From contig NC_049982.1 in the NCBI RefSeq assembly GCF_000003815.2, forward strand, positions 25,327,326 through 25,351,625: a stretch of DNA of 24,300 nt, in the 5' to 3' direction. The notes beneath the pieces are model-generated. The model was not told where the DNA came from. It saw only the letters and a list, made by a program, of their open reading frames with translations, and searched no databases. This DNA is from Branchiostoma floridae (lineage: Eukaryota; Chordata; Leptocardii; Amphioxiformes; Branchiostomatidae). Within the stretch, counting starts at the first letter, position 1. The number at the start of each line of letters is the position of its first letter. This document shows, piece by piece, positions 9,781-18,000 of the stretch. Both the position numbers and the translations under genes were made by a program.

Positions 9781-10345
9781 CAATGATTACAGACAGCTTC
9801 TGTGCTATGAAAACAAGTCAAAGAGTATCAATGTAGGTTTTAGCTCATCCGTACCATAAAGTTTGATAGTGTGGTTTCGCTGAAGTTTGAGACTGAGGTT
9901 GAGCAGGTGTACAGCACATTTCTAGGGTCACAACATACTGTCCCTAGATATGAGCAGACCAAGTCCTAAATTGCGGAGAGAAAACAAAAACGTTCCGATT
10001 CTTTTGACCATTTCGCTGGACTTGTTATCTCTTTACTCAAGGTTCATACACATTTCGGTCTGACCTGCGTCCGAAAATGAAAAAGTAAAGGAGAAATATC
10101 ACACAGACGGACATGTATACGCAGAACAATATAACAAGTATGCCTTAGGCTGGGCAATTTTGTGAATTGTCCAACCATATCTATCAGCCCGGGGTGAACC
10201 CAGAATGACACAATAATTACAGGCCGCTTCTGTGCTCTATACTAGCTGTGAAAACAAGCCGGGGAGCACAAAAAACAGCCTGTTAATATTATGTCTTTCG
10301 GTGCCTGACAGATATGGTTACAATTCACAAAATCGCAAGCGTATC
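9781..10345 (-). mobile_element. Repeat B, copy 2 (unit 1)
   Basis: Reverse complement of 5228-5795 with scattered indels: ACAATGATTACAGACAGCTT at its outer end, TTCCGATTCTTTTGACCATTT, then CAACCATATCTATCAG. The inner terminus (ACAATAATTACAGGCCGCTT, about 10209) is followed by its own inverted partner (GAGCACAAAAAACAGCCTG, about 10265), and the text next to it (CTGACAGATATGGTT, about 10308) reappears in opposite orientation to 10170-10190, giving a fold-back centred near 10258. Confidence 0.75.
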
Positions 10346-10894
10346 AGTAAGTCTATTAGTTTAGCACATTGAGTTGTTAAGATTCTGTTCCGGTCCACAA
10401 TTTTTTTATAAACTCTCGGCTAGTTCCAAAATAAATGCCGTATCTTTTTTTTTGCTCGAAAAATCCGGTACAGTGGAGGTAATACTAAGGATTGCCCATA
10501 ACATATTTGATACTGTTTTATCCCGTTGCCGTCCGGGAAACATTCCTTTTACAAAGAAACGATGCACGCAGGATTGACATTGATACCGATTTTAATTTCT
10601 ACAGTGTTCGTAAACTTAGTGCGATCGTGGAATCACACGACTGAAGCGGATTCAGCAAATTTCCTATGGGGAGGGCGAACTATATATATTGACGTTGTCG
10701 TAGGAGGTTTTGGGGCATGCTTCTCGGGAAAATTTTGAAATCTTGACTATCTGAAACAATCTTTCCTAAATTTTGATGGGTAAAATTTGCTCTCAGACTA
10801 ACATAAGTTTAAAAAAGTCACACCTGATTACATATACAACCAACATAAATGCACAAGTCCTAATTAGTGTAGGGTTAGTACTAGTAGATTTTAA

Positions 10895-11630
10895 AGATCT
10901 CAGTCGAATGTTTTGAAATCTTCAAAACTGACAAAAGATTCGGCGCCGCATGGCAGGTCTGGAACGGGTCGGTTGGTGGTTGGTTGGTGTTCGGCACATT
11001 CGGGTTGTGTTCCGTTGTTGTTTTCGAGTAAAATTTAACCACGCCATACCCACTGCTGACTTACATGCAGCTTGTTAATAACCTACCAACGACTCACACC
11101 AAAACCGAAGACAAATCTCTGCTAACTCCTTCCCAAGCAAATGACTATTACAAGGTCGTAGGCGAATCACCCTTGAACTTCACACAACCCGACATCAAGC
11201 CAAAAAACACATAAATGCCGTATCTGTAATCCAAATTTAGTTACCTGGTGATGATTACAAAATAGAAGAAATGATTATTTTGATTCAAACGAAAATGACC
11301 ACTCTTAAAAAACCGCTGATTATGTCCATTTCAAGTCGTGAGAGGGTTGGTAATCGGTTGGGAATCAGTCAGGAGAGATTCGGCAGTCTGCGGCTAGAGG
11401 TCGGGATTATTGGGAATAGGTTAAATAGCATTCGACACACAATGAGGAGTAAGTCATTTACTAGTCGGGATCGATGGTTAGGACATGTTCGGGACATGTT
11501 CGGCGCTAAAAGAAAGGTGTGACCTAAAATGGTTAGATTGCTCCCGAACTATGCCGACCTGGGTCGGCCAAGAGTAGGCTAGTGTTCGGAAGCCAAGTTT
11601 GGCTATGTGTATCCAGGGCTTAAGGTTTAA
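10895..11630 (-). mobile_element. Truncated GGTTACACATAGCC-type element in unit 2
   Basis: Duplicate, at offset 1885, of the truncated element at 9010-9745; same missing right terminus, confirming that truncation came before the duplication. Confidence 0.8.
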
Positions 11631-11665
11631 ATCTAACTGCTAACTTACTTCCGAGCACCAGCCGA

Positions 11666-12230
11666 CAATGATTACAGACAGCTTCTGTGCTATGAAAACA
11701 AGTCAAAGAGTATCAATGTAGGTTTTAGCTCATCCGTACCATAAAGTTTGATAGTGTGGTTTCGCTGAAGTTTGAGACTGAGGTTGAGCAGGTGTACAGC
11801 ACATTTCTAGGGTCACAACATACTGTCCCTAGATATGAGCAGACCAAGTCCTAAATTGCGGAGAGAAAACAAAAACGTTCCGATTCTTTTGACCATTTCG
11901 CTGGACTTGTTATCTCTTTACTCAAGGTTCATACACATTTCGGTCTGACCTGCGTCCGAAAATGAAAAAGTAAAGGAGAAATATCACACAGACGGACATG
12001 TATACGCAGAACAATATAACAAGTATGCCTTAGGCTGGGCAATTTTGTGAATTGTCCAACCATATCTATCAGCCCGGGGTGAACCCAGAATGACACAATA
12101 ATTACAGGCCGCTTCTGTGCTCTATACTAGCTGTGAAAACAAGCCGGGGAGCACAAAAAACAGCCTGTTAATATTATGTCTTTCGGTGCCTGACAGATAT
12201 GGTTACAATTCACAAAATCGCAAGCGTATC
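11666..12230 (-). mobile_element. Repeat B, copy 3 (unit 2)
   Basis: Duplicate, at offset 1885, of the repeat B copy at 9781-10345, with the same internal fold-back near 12143. Confidence 0.75.
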
Positions 12231-12397
12231 AGTAAGTCTATTAGTTTAGCACATTGAGTTGTTAAGATTCTGTTCCGGTCCACAATTTTTTTATAAACTC
12301 TCGGCTAGTTCCAAAATAAATGCCGTATCTTTTTTTTTGCTCGAAAAATCCGGTACAGTGGAGGTAATACTAAGGATTGCCCATAACATATTTGATA

Positions 12398-12790
12398 TTT
12401 GTTATTTATGTTATTAAAAAATGTTGTCTTATTGCTGTTCAGTTATAATTATTCAATTCATGTTACATCGTTTTTACTTCTTACCCCTCCCCAATAATAA
12501 GTACACTGATTTGGTTTAATATTGGATTTCTGTTAGCTTTGTTATTTCATTTATATAAATGCCACACTTTTTTCACAAGTATGTTTGACTTATGCTATTT
12601 TGATTTTCTGTATGTATTTTGTATCATGGACTCGCAAAAGAACAGATTATATTGTAAAGTCTCATGGAGATATGAATAAACAAGGGAACATATATAGTGC
12701 GGTTCTTTCGTGCATTCTTTGCTAGTTACATAGAAAGGTACACTGTCTGGATTGTTCATTAATGTAAATAAAAACAAAGGCAACTGTCAC
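12398..12790. other. AT-rich stretch, possible 3' untranslated DNA
   Basis: Strongly AT-rich with plus-strand AATAAA at about 12677 and 12767. It resembles 3' untranslated sequence of a plus-strand gene, but no plus-strand exon precedes it; the 1885-bp duplication does. A minus-strand frame at 12595-12783 has no recognisable motif. Confidence 0.3.
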
Positions 12791-12815
12791 AGCCACATGT
12801 TTTTTCCCATTAGGT

Positions 12816-12821
12816 TTTATT
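12816..12821 (-). terminator. Poly(A) signal AATAAA of the peptide gene
   Basis: Minus-strand AATAAA is the first such hexamer after the stop codon at 13115, about 300 nt downstream, which predicts cleavage near 12795-12805 and a 3' untranslated region of about 315 nt. Confidence 0.5.
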
Positions 12822-13114
12822 GAATAACCACCGAGCACACAGTATTCTTGCTATCCATTCCAGGATCGGAAACTGTTTATATTATACTATTTTATATTTT
12901 GTCTTATGAATTAGGCAGGTGATATTACAAATTGGAAGAAATAAGCGAAATTCGACAGCGAACACTCAATATGAACGCAGATAATACAACTCAATGTTCA
13001 TAAGGATCATTACAAAACCATTGCTTTACATAAACCTAAAGTTTGATCCTGGCCTTTTGGTGCCACTGAAACCTCCGGTCTTCAGGTTGTCCGGTAGGCT
13101 GTTAGCGGTAGGAG

Positions 13115-14027
13115 TTAGCGTCTCCTGCGGGCATCTGTAAGTAAGGACATCAATCTTAGCGACAGGAGAATGCGAATGGCCTATCTACTATCTCATGCAA
13201 AACTGAGGCCAGGAATGAAATCTAAGTACGTGTAGAAGCAACTTCAAACAGAGTCGTCAAAATTGGATAAGATGTTTTTCCTTTCTATGATGATGATACG
13301 GTTTACAAAATGATTTAAAAGTGAAGATTTGAATTCACGCACATGCATGGCAAGAGGCAAAAGCAAATGAAAAAAATAACACTGCATATCGGTGTAAAGG
13401 CCTCAATTTACGGCGACAAAAACATATGGTTTGATAGCTCCACATCGTATTCATGATTTTAACGTGACGTGCTGAAAATCCGTGGACAATGTCACTGAAT
13501 CATTACAAACAGTTACCGTACATCGTCGAACGAAGATTTCTTCTTGACAAATCATTAAGGAGGCACTATCACATACTAGAGATCCCATAGGCCTACGTTC
13601 AAATTTCCAAACCAGTCTCGGCCTGGGAGCCCTCGGGAACAAGAAGCGTGATATAAGAGGCACAAATCTACACAAGACTTGAGGAGAATAGTCGAATTTT
13701 ACGTATACAATAATTTCTATTTTTCGTTACGGCTCCGGTTTGGAAATGCGACGTTGACATCACCGGATGGAAAAAAAAATTCTTACAATCATCCTTCTCC
13801 TGACCAAGATCCTCCAGCTCCATCATCTGCTCAGCCTTCGCGTCCTCCTGCAGATCAGCCAGATCGTCCAGGAGCTCCCTCGCCTCTTCCACAACCTCCA
13901 TCACGGCCGCCTGGCCATCTACCCAGCGGCGCCTCGAGCTCCGCCGTCTCCGATGCCCAGCGGAGTCATCAATCAGCATTGCGGTGACAACCATCGTCAC
14001 AAGCAGCATACTGACAAACAGCTTCAT
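13115..14027 (-). CDS. Predicted secreted Arg-rich peptide precursor, two coding exons
   Basis: Coding parts, minus strand, are 14027-13787 and 13134-13115, giving 86 residues. Exon 2 begins at 14034 after a pyrimidine-rich acceptor (TTTCTTTTCTCATCAATTACAG); the start has good context (ACACCATGA) and no upstream ATG in exon 1. The donor is T|GTAAGA (13786) and the acceptor CTTACTTACAG|AT (13135). The intron is phase 1 and the frame stays open across it. Seen in the protein: signal peptide (K2, hydrophobic 3-19, probable cleavage after SAG at 22-24), arginine cluster HRRRRSSRRRW (25-35), acidic helix 42-80 with heptad-like V45/A49/L52/L56/L59/A63, and C-terminal YARRRR. There is no cysteine. 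Basic runs could be convertase sites. This order (signal, cationic segment, acidic propiece) resembles some host-defence peptide precursors, but a regulatory peptide is equally open. Family not recognised. If intron 2 is retained, the frame runs to 13668 instead (119 residues). Confidence 0.6.
13135..13786 (-). other. Intron 2 of the peptide gene (predicted)
   Basis: 652 nt between donor GTAAGA and acceptor TTACAG. It holds a minus-strand frame (13451-13675) and another acceptor-like TTTTCAG near 13476, so an alternative exon is possible. The exon joined by that site would give a longer tail with no recognisable features, so the 13135 acceptor is preferred. Confidence 0.5.
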
Positions 14028-14381
14028 GGTGTAGCTGTAATTGATGAGAAAAGAAACAGACATGGTTAGTTGGATGATCACCATGCGTAGTGTCGTTGTG
14101 AGTCTGTCATCATACTTCATTGTCCTTTATACAATCATCAGTGATCGGAACTTTTCGACATACTTGTAGAAATACTAAATTGCATTTCATTCTCAGAGAC
14201 TGACTGATCGTTGTTAAGAGCGGAGTGAAATTAAAATAGTCTAGAACTAAAACCACAAATGACAGATAGATACTGACAATTTGTGGCCAAAAACTAGATA
14301 AAGAGCGATTCCCAGATGTATCTAATGTAACACCTGTACATGCACAGCAGAAAGAGTAGAATTGACTTGAACACTACTTAC

Positions 14382-14430
14382 AAGTTTTCGGGGTTTCAGC
14401 GATCTGCTTTACCTCTGGAGATGTCGGAAT
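14382..14430 (-). other. Untranslated exon 1 of the peptide gene (predicted)
   Basis: 49 nt from the initiator A at 14430 to a donor CTT|GTAAGT at 14381. Intron 1 is then 14381-14035, 347 nt. It contains no ATG. A weaker alternative donor AG|GTAAAG lies inside it near 14413. Confidence 0.55.
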
Positions 14431-14461
14431 GAAGACGTGGAGACAGGAAGCTGATTATATA
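14424..14461 (-). promoter_or_regulatory. Core promoter: TATA box and initiator
   Basis: On the minus strand TATATAA lies at 14461-14455, and TCATTCC, a full match to the initiator consensus YYANWYY, has its A at 14430. The first T of the TATA box is therefore at -31, the canonical spacing. A GTAAGT donor follows 49 nt later. Together with the CCAAT boxes upstream this is a coherent RNA polymerase II promoter. Confidence 0.7.
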
Positions 14462-14491
14462 CTCTTTCACACTGAATTATTCAAATGAGTA

Positions 14492-14695
14492 ATTGTAGCG
14501 TATACTGTCATGATTGGTTGGTGCAGAAGTAGTTTGGGAGAAATTGTAGCGTGTAGTGTCATGATTGGTTGGTACAGGGGCAGTTTTGGAGAAATTGTAG
14601 CGTGTAGTGTCATGATTGGTTGGTACAGGGGCAGTTTTGGAGAAATTGTAGCGTGTAGTGTCATGATTGGTTGGTACAGAAGTAGTCTTGCACTA
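14492..14695 (-). repeat. 51-bp promoter-proximal minisatellite, four copies, CCAAT in each
   Basis: Units start at 14492, 14543, 14594 and 14645, each beginning ATTGTAGCGT on the plus strand; the middle two are nearly identical. Each contains TGATTGGTTGG, that is AACCAATCA on the gene strand, fitting the NF-Y type CCAAT box. The CCAAT cores are at 14513-14517, 14564-14568, 14615-14619 and 14666-14670, which is about -85, -136, -187 and -238 from the predicted start site. The nearest is at the usual CCAAT distance. 51 bp is close to five helical turns, so all boxes face nearly the same side of DNA. The 17-codon frame through it is a by-product. Confidence 0.85.
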
Positions 14696-14845
14696 GCCTA
14701 AGGCTAAAGCTTACATCATGCGTTGCCTCAATTTTACGGTGGAATTATTCAGATGAGCAATCGTATCGTGTAGTGTCTTGATTGGTAGGTACAGAAGTAG
14801 TCTTGCACTAGCCTAAGGCTAAAGCTTACATCATGCGTTCTCTAA
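14682..14845. repeat. 115-bp direct duplication next to the minisatellite
   Basis: GTAGTCTTGCACTAGCCTAA followed by AAAGCTTACATCATGCGTT occurs at 14682 and 14797. The intervening DNA includes GAATTATTCAGATGAGCAAT, matching GAATTATTCAAATGAGTAAT just upstream of the TATA box (about 14474), and a fifth CCAAT unit (14781-14785). The upstream region has thus grown by at least two rounds of local duplication. Confidence 0.8.
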
Positions 14846-15217
14846 ACTTTACTGTGGTACAATCCAGATGTTGCAAAAGTTGAAATTTTATATTTAATCA
14901 TAGGAGACCATCACGAAGTTATATACGTCATCGCTGAACGCATCTCTGTTGATTAAAGGCATCTACATGTACAGTTACTGCACAGTTCTGAAAACAATAC
15001 ATCACTGGTTGAGAAGTGTATAATAAATCACCCAATAGCATGGTCGTATTGTTTAACTGGTTGGACAAGAATCGGACTAATCATGTGATCGGCCTGGGCA
15101 GAAACTCAGTTGCAGTCCCGTACACAACCGAGAAGTTTTAGTAAAGTCGACAGATGCACGTTGAAACAGTCATGATCAAATACTAGTATGGCATTAACGA
15201 ATAAATGAATAAAGACA

Positions 15218-15570
15218 TTTAGTGTACATTTCTGCCTGGTATGTGTAACACAAAATACGCTGTCCATGGCTAAACTGGCCATCCCCGCTTGGAGCGGCAA
15301 TGTAGGGCATGCAGTAAGTAGCGCGATTAAATCAGGTTAATTTTTGCACAGCTGAGTTAAGTATCATAGGTCTAATATATGACAGAAATTCGGCTTTTTC
15401 TCGCTTCTTGGTAGTCGGTTTGTTAAAACGCATGAGCAATATGAATTTGTCCGTGTACTCATATGTATAAAGTAGGGAGATTTTTTTATTTAAATAAATA
15501 TAGAGTGTCTCTATATAGTGAACATACATAGCAGTATCTACGACGAAGTGCACTACATTTAATCTCCTAC
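15218..15570. other. Intergenic, nothing recognised
   Basis: AT-rich; a short minus-strand frame (15332-15553) has no recognisable motif. No repeats shared with the rest of the window were noticed. Confidence 0.4.
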
Positions 15571-15703
15571 GGTAGCATTCTATAGCTTTAACAGCCGGTA
15601 GAGGAGTGAAGCTGGCCTAGCAGTGTGTTTCGCCACCGGTCGCACACACACTCCTAGGCCGGCTTCACTCCTCTGCCAGCTTTTGATACTATCGCATGCT
15701 ACC
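15571..15703. repeat. 133-nt near-palindrome (long hairpin)
   Basis: GGTAGCAT at the left end pairs with ATGCTACC at the right end. The core arms GAGGAGTGAAGCTGGCCTAG (15601-15620) and CTAGGCCGGCTTCACTCCTC (15654-15673) pair over 20 bp with a single G-T type mismatch. Inside them AGTGTGT (15622-15628) pairs with ACACACT (15646-15652), leaving a small loop around ACCGGT. Arms between end and core are similar with bulges. It could be a miniature inverted-repeat element or a transcribed hairpin such as a microRNA precursor. Confidence 0.8.
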
Positions 15704-15782
15704 ATAGTATTCTACGTTTACCAATGTTTGGTTTGACTTCTTCATTGAAGGCAGTAGACTGCCCAACGGCGAAAAGAGGGTT

Positions 15783-16664
15783 ATGCCTAGGTTACACATA
15801 GCCGACTTTGGCTCCCGAACACTAGCCGACTCTTAGCCGACCCAAGTCGGCAGTAGTTCGGGAGTAGTCTGACCAGTTTAGGCCACGCCTATTTGTTAGC
15901 GCCGAACATGTCCCGAACACCTCCCGACCAGTAAATGACTTACTCCCGACTGTATCCCAAATGCTAACTAACCTATCACCAACCATCCCAACCTCTAGCC
16001 GTAGACTGCCGAATTGCTCCTGACTGATCCCCAACCGATTGCCGACCCTTTTTCGACTTGAAATAGACATAATCAGCGATTTTCAAAAGAGTGCTCATTT
16101 TCGTTTTTAATCATGAATGTCCTTTGTTCTATTTGTCAACATCACCAAGAGATCACATTTAGATAACATATAGCTGCAGTGCGGCATTTATGGGTCTTTT
16201 TGTTTTTTGCTGGATGTCGGTCGTGTGAAGTTCGGGCGTGATTCGTCTACGTTCTGGCAATAGTCTTTTTGCTTGGGAATGAGTTAGCAGAGATTTGTCT
16301 AAGGTCTTGGGGTGAATCATTGGTAAGTTTGAAACAAGCTGGAAGTAAATCAGCAATGTTTATGGCATGGTTAAGATTTAATTTGACTACTGACTTACTG
16401 CCGAACACCAACCGAACACTAGCCGACCGTGCCGAACACCAGCCGACCACCAACCGACCCATTCCAGAGTTGCCGTTCAGAGCCGAATGTTTTGAACATT
16501 TCAAAACATTCGGATGGAGCAGCCGAACACCAGCCGACTCAGCCGAACGCCAGCCGAACGCCAGCCGACTCAGCCGAACGCCAGCCGACTAGTTCCCGAA
16601 TCACTCCTAAACCATAGTCGGGAGAGAGTCGGGAGCCAAATTCGGCTATGTGTAACCTAGGCAT
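15783..16664 (+). mobile_element. Complete terminal-inverted-repeat element, ~880 bp, no transposase
   Basis: The left end ATGCCTAGGTTACACATAGC and the right end GCTATGTGTAACCTAGGCAT are exact reverse complements; pairing goes on through TTTGGCTCCCGA at left and TCGGGAGCCAAA at right, about 36 bp with one mismatch. The interior is built of short CCGAAC/AGCCGAC modules in both orientations, with tandem AGCCGAACGCC units near 16540-16590. A single-strand hairpin lies at 16483-16513. Truncated relatives occur at 6566, 9010 and 10895. Clean target-site duplications are not evident, so the superfamily is not assigned; short frames inside (15822-16070, 16269-16592) are repeats, not proteins. Confidence 0.8.
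16483..16513. repeat. Perfect 14-bp hairpin inside the element
   Basis: CCGAATGTTTTGAA (16483-16496), loop CAT, TTCAAAACATTCGG (16500-16513): an exact inverted repeat. A degraded version is present at about 9020-9058 in the truncated copy (GAATGTTTTGAAATCTTCAAAAC), so the hairpin belongs to the element family. Confidence 0.9.
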
Positions 16665-16856
16665 GAGAGAGGCAGGCTAGGAGAGTACTTTCTGGGAGGG
16701 TAACCTTTCCCCTCTGTGCTGGCCAAAGTTTGCCTCCGGTGACCAAACTCCCCTGGCAAATTTTTCTCCCTATAGCGAGCGTAGACTGTCTAGTAGAAAG
16801 TAGGACACTGCCACAGTGATCTGAGCTGAGATAGAAGATCTTCATTGCACGACTTT
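16665..16856. other. Sequence between element and gap
   Basis: Holds GGGTAACCTTTCCCC and CTAGTAGAAAGTAGGAC-like text that I half-recognise as repetitive. It runs into the gap. The minus-strand frame at 16657-16845 has no known domain. Confidence 0.3.
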
Positions 16857-17185
16857 NNNNNNNNNNNNNNNNNNNNNNNNNNNNNNNNNNNNNNNNNNNN
16901 NNNNNNNNNNNNNNNNNNNNNNNNNNNNNNNNNNNNNNNNNNNNNNNNNNNNNNNNNNNNNNNNNNNNNNNNNNNNNNNNNNNNNNNNNNNNNNNNNNNN
17001 NNNNNNNNNNNNNNNNNNNNNNNNNNNNNNNNNNNNNNNNNNNNNNNNNNNNNNNNNNNNNNNNNNNNNNNNNNNNNNNNNNNNNNNNNNNNNNNNNNNN
17101 NNNNNNNNNNNNNNNNNNNNNNNNNNNNNNNNNNNNNNNNNNNNNNNNNNNNNNNNNNNNNNNNNNNNNNNNNNNNNNNNNNNNN
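16857..17185. other. Assembly gap, 329 N
   Basis: A run of 329 N, a size that suggests an estimated gap rather than a fixed placeholder. An apparent frame of unknown residues across it is meaningless. Confidence 0.98.
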
Positions 17186-18000
17186 ATGAGAGGTAAGGTA
17201 TAGTTTAATTAAAATTTTGTTTCAAATCTAGGACCAATGAAATATGGGTATTGTTAAATTGTCCAACGAACACCCTTTCTAAATCAACCAACTAGACATA
17301 TTTTAGAAAACATTGAGACATGTCGACAAGACTGTGCAGCACACGTAAACGGTAAGATTTGAAGTACAAACTACTTAAATCCTTTCGCAATACTACAAAA
17401 CTGAGCAAATTATGACCAAAATGGGAATGCTTAGACCCTTCATGTTTTGTAACCCCAAAAGTCTCCAGATTGGGCCAAAATTTTCTAGAAAAAAAGTGGA
17501 TTTTCCATTATTTTAGGTGGCCATTTTGTGCCTTCTCCTGTGCAACTCAACTCAGAATGGATGCCCTTTAGCCTATACTCTGGACATAGCGCTATATCCC
17601 CATAACCACTCTTTAGTCACAAATATTTACATGATGGTTAAATGCGCAGACTAAGAGAATGCTAGATTGAAAATTCACAGACAAACCAGAATGTGCATCG
17701 AAATTAAAAGAACGTCAAACTGTAATAATCATGGATGTCACAAACTAGGTTGGAGGATCGACATTCAGACACGACAAATAGTAGTCAGCTGAATATAATC
17801 TGCAGACCTAGCACATGGTAGCTATACTCCTCAACTATTCCCCATCACCAACAATAACACAACCTCAAATCCACACTAGACATCTTGGACCGCGAATTCC
17901 TTTGGTCCGAACGCTAATCTATAGCAGCAGTATATGAGAAAGGTAGGAAATGAATCCTGAAACGTCTGTTTCCAAAATTATATAACTCTGAAAGATCAGG
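17186..18000. other. Single-copy DNA, right end of the island
   Basis: No gene, RNA or repeat recognised. No stretch of it is repeated elsewhere in the window. It ends GAAAGATCAGG immediately before the satellite resumes at CCGATAGCTCC. Confidence 0.5.

Larger units (their letters stand above)
8626..10510 (+). repeat. 1885-bp tandem duplication, unit 1
   Basis: Base-for-base repeat of 10511-12395 at a constant offset of 1885. I noticed one clear substitution (TTTTAAAAATCTC near 9006 against TTTTAAAGATCTC near 10891). Both breakpoints sit at TA (8626, 10511, 12396), with no longer homology, and flanks outside diverge at once. The unit contains a dispersed-repeat fragment (8829-8905), a truncated inverted-repeat element (9010-9745) and repeat B (9781-10345). 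Either a very recent duplication or two haplotypes wrongly placed in tandem by assembly. Short frames at 8641-8853 and 9386-9637 recur in unit 2 only because of the duplication. Confidence 0.95.
10511..12395 (+). repeat. 1885-bp tandem duplication, unit 2
   Basis: Second copy of 8626-10510 at near-complete identity. After 12397 the sequence leaves the repeat and becomes unrelated AT-rich DNA. If this is an assembly artefact, the true locus is 1885 bp shorter. Confidence 0.95.
14482..15217 (-). repeat. Dispersed repeat A, copy 2, upstream of the peptide gene
   Basis: Inverted relative to 4704-5215 and about 200 bp longer owing to the extra 51-bp and 115-bp units. It ends within about 20 bp of the TATA box. 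It is either a mobile element that supplied upstream promoter sequence, or the upstream half of a duplicated gene whose other copy has lost its transcribed part. No open frame of note; a minus-strand frame at 15106-15300 looks like chance. Confidence 0.85.

Noticed and set aside
13668-13787. CKNFF in the frame after exon 2, which matches the start of the somatostatin ring
   Set aside because: The text continues FHPVMS, without the FWKT core or the second cysteine. The residues come from a poly-T run just after a GTAAGA donor, so they are read-through into intron 2.
14467-14701. Repeating frames on both strands across 14467-14701 as repeat proteins
   Set aside because: They are the 51-bp minisatellite (17 codons) read in either direction.
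16845-17189. Open frame of unknown residues
   Set aside because: It is the N gap.
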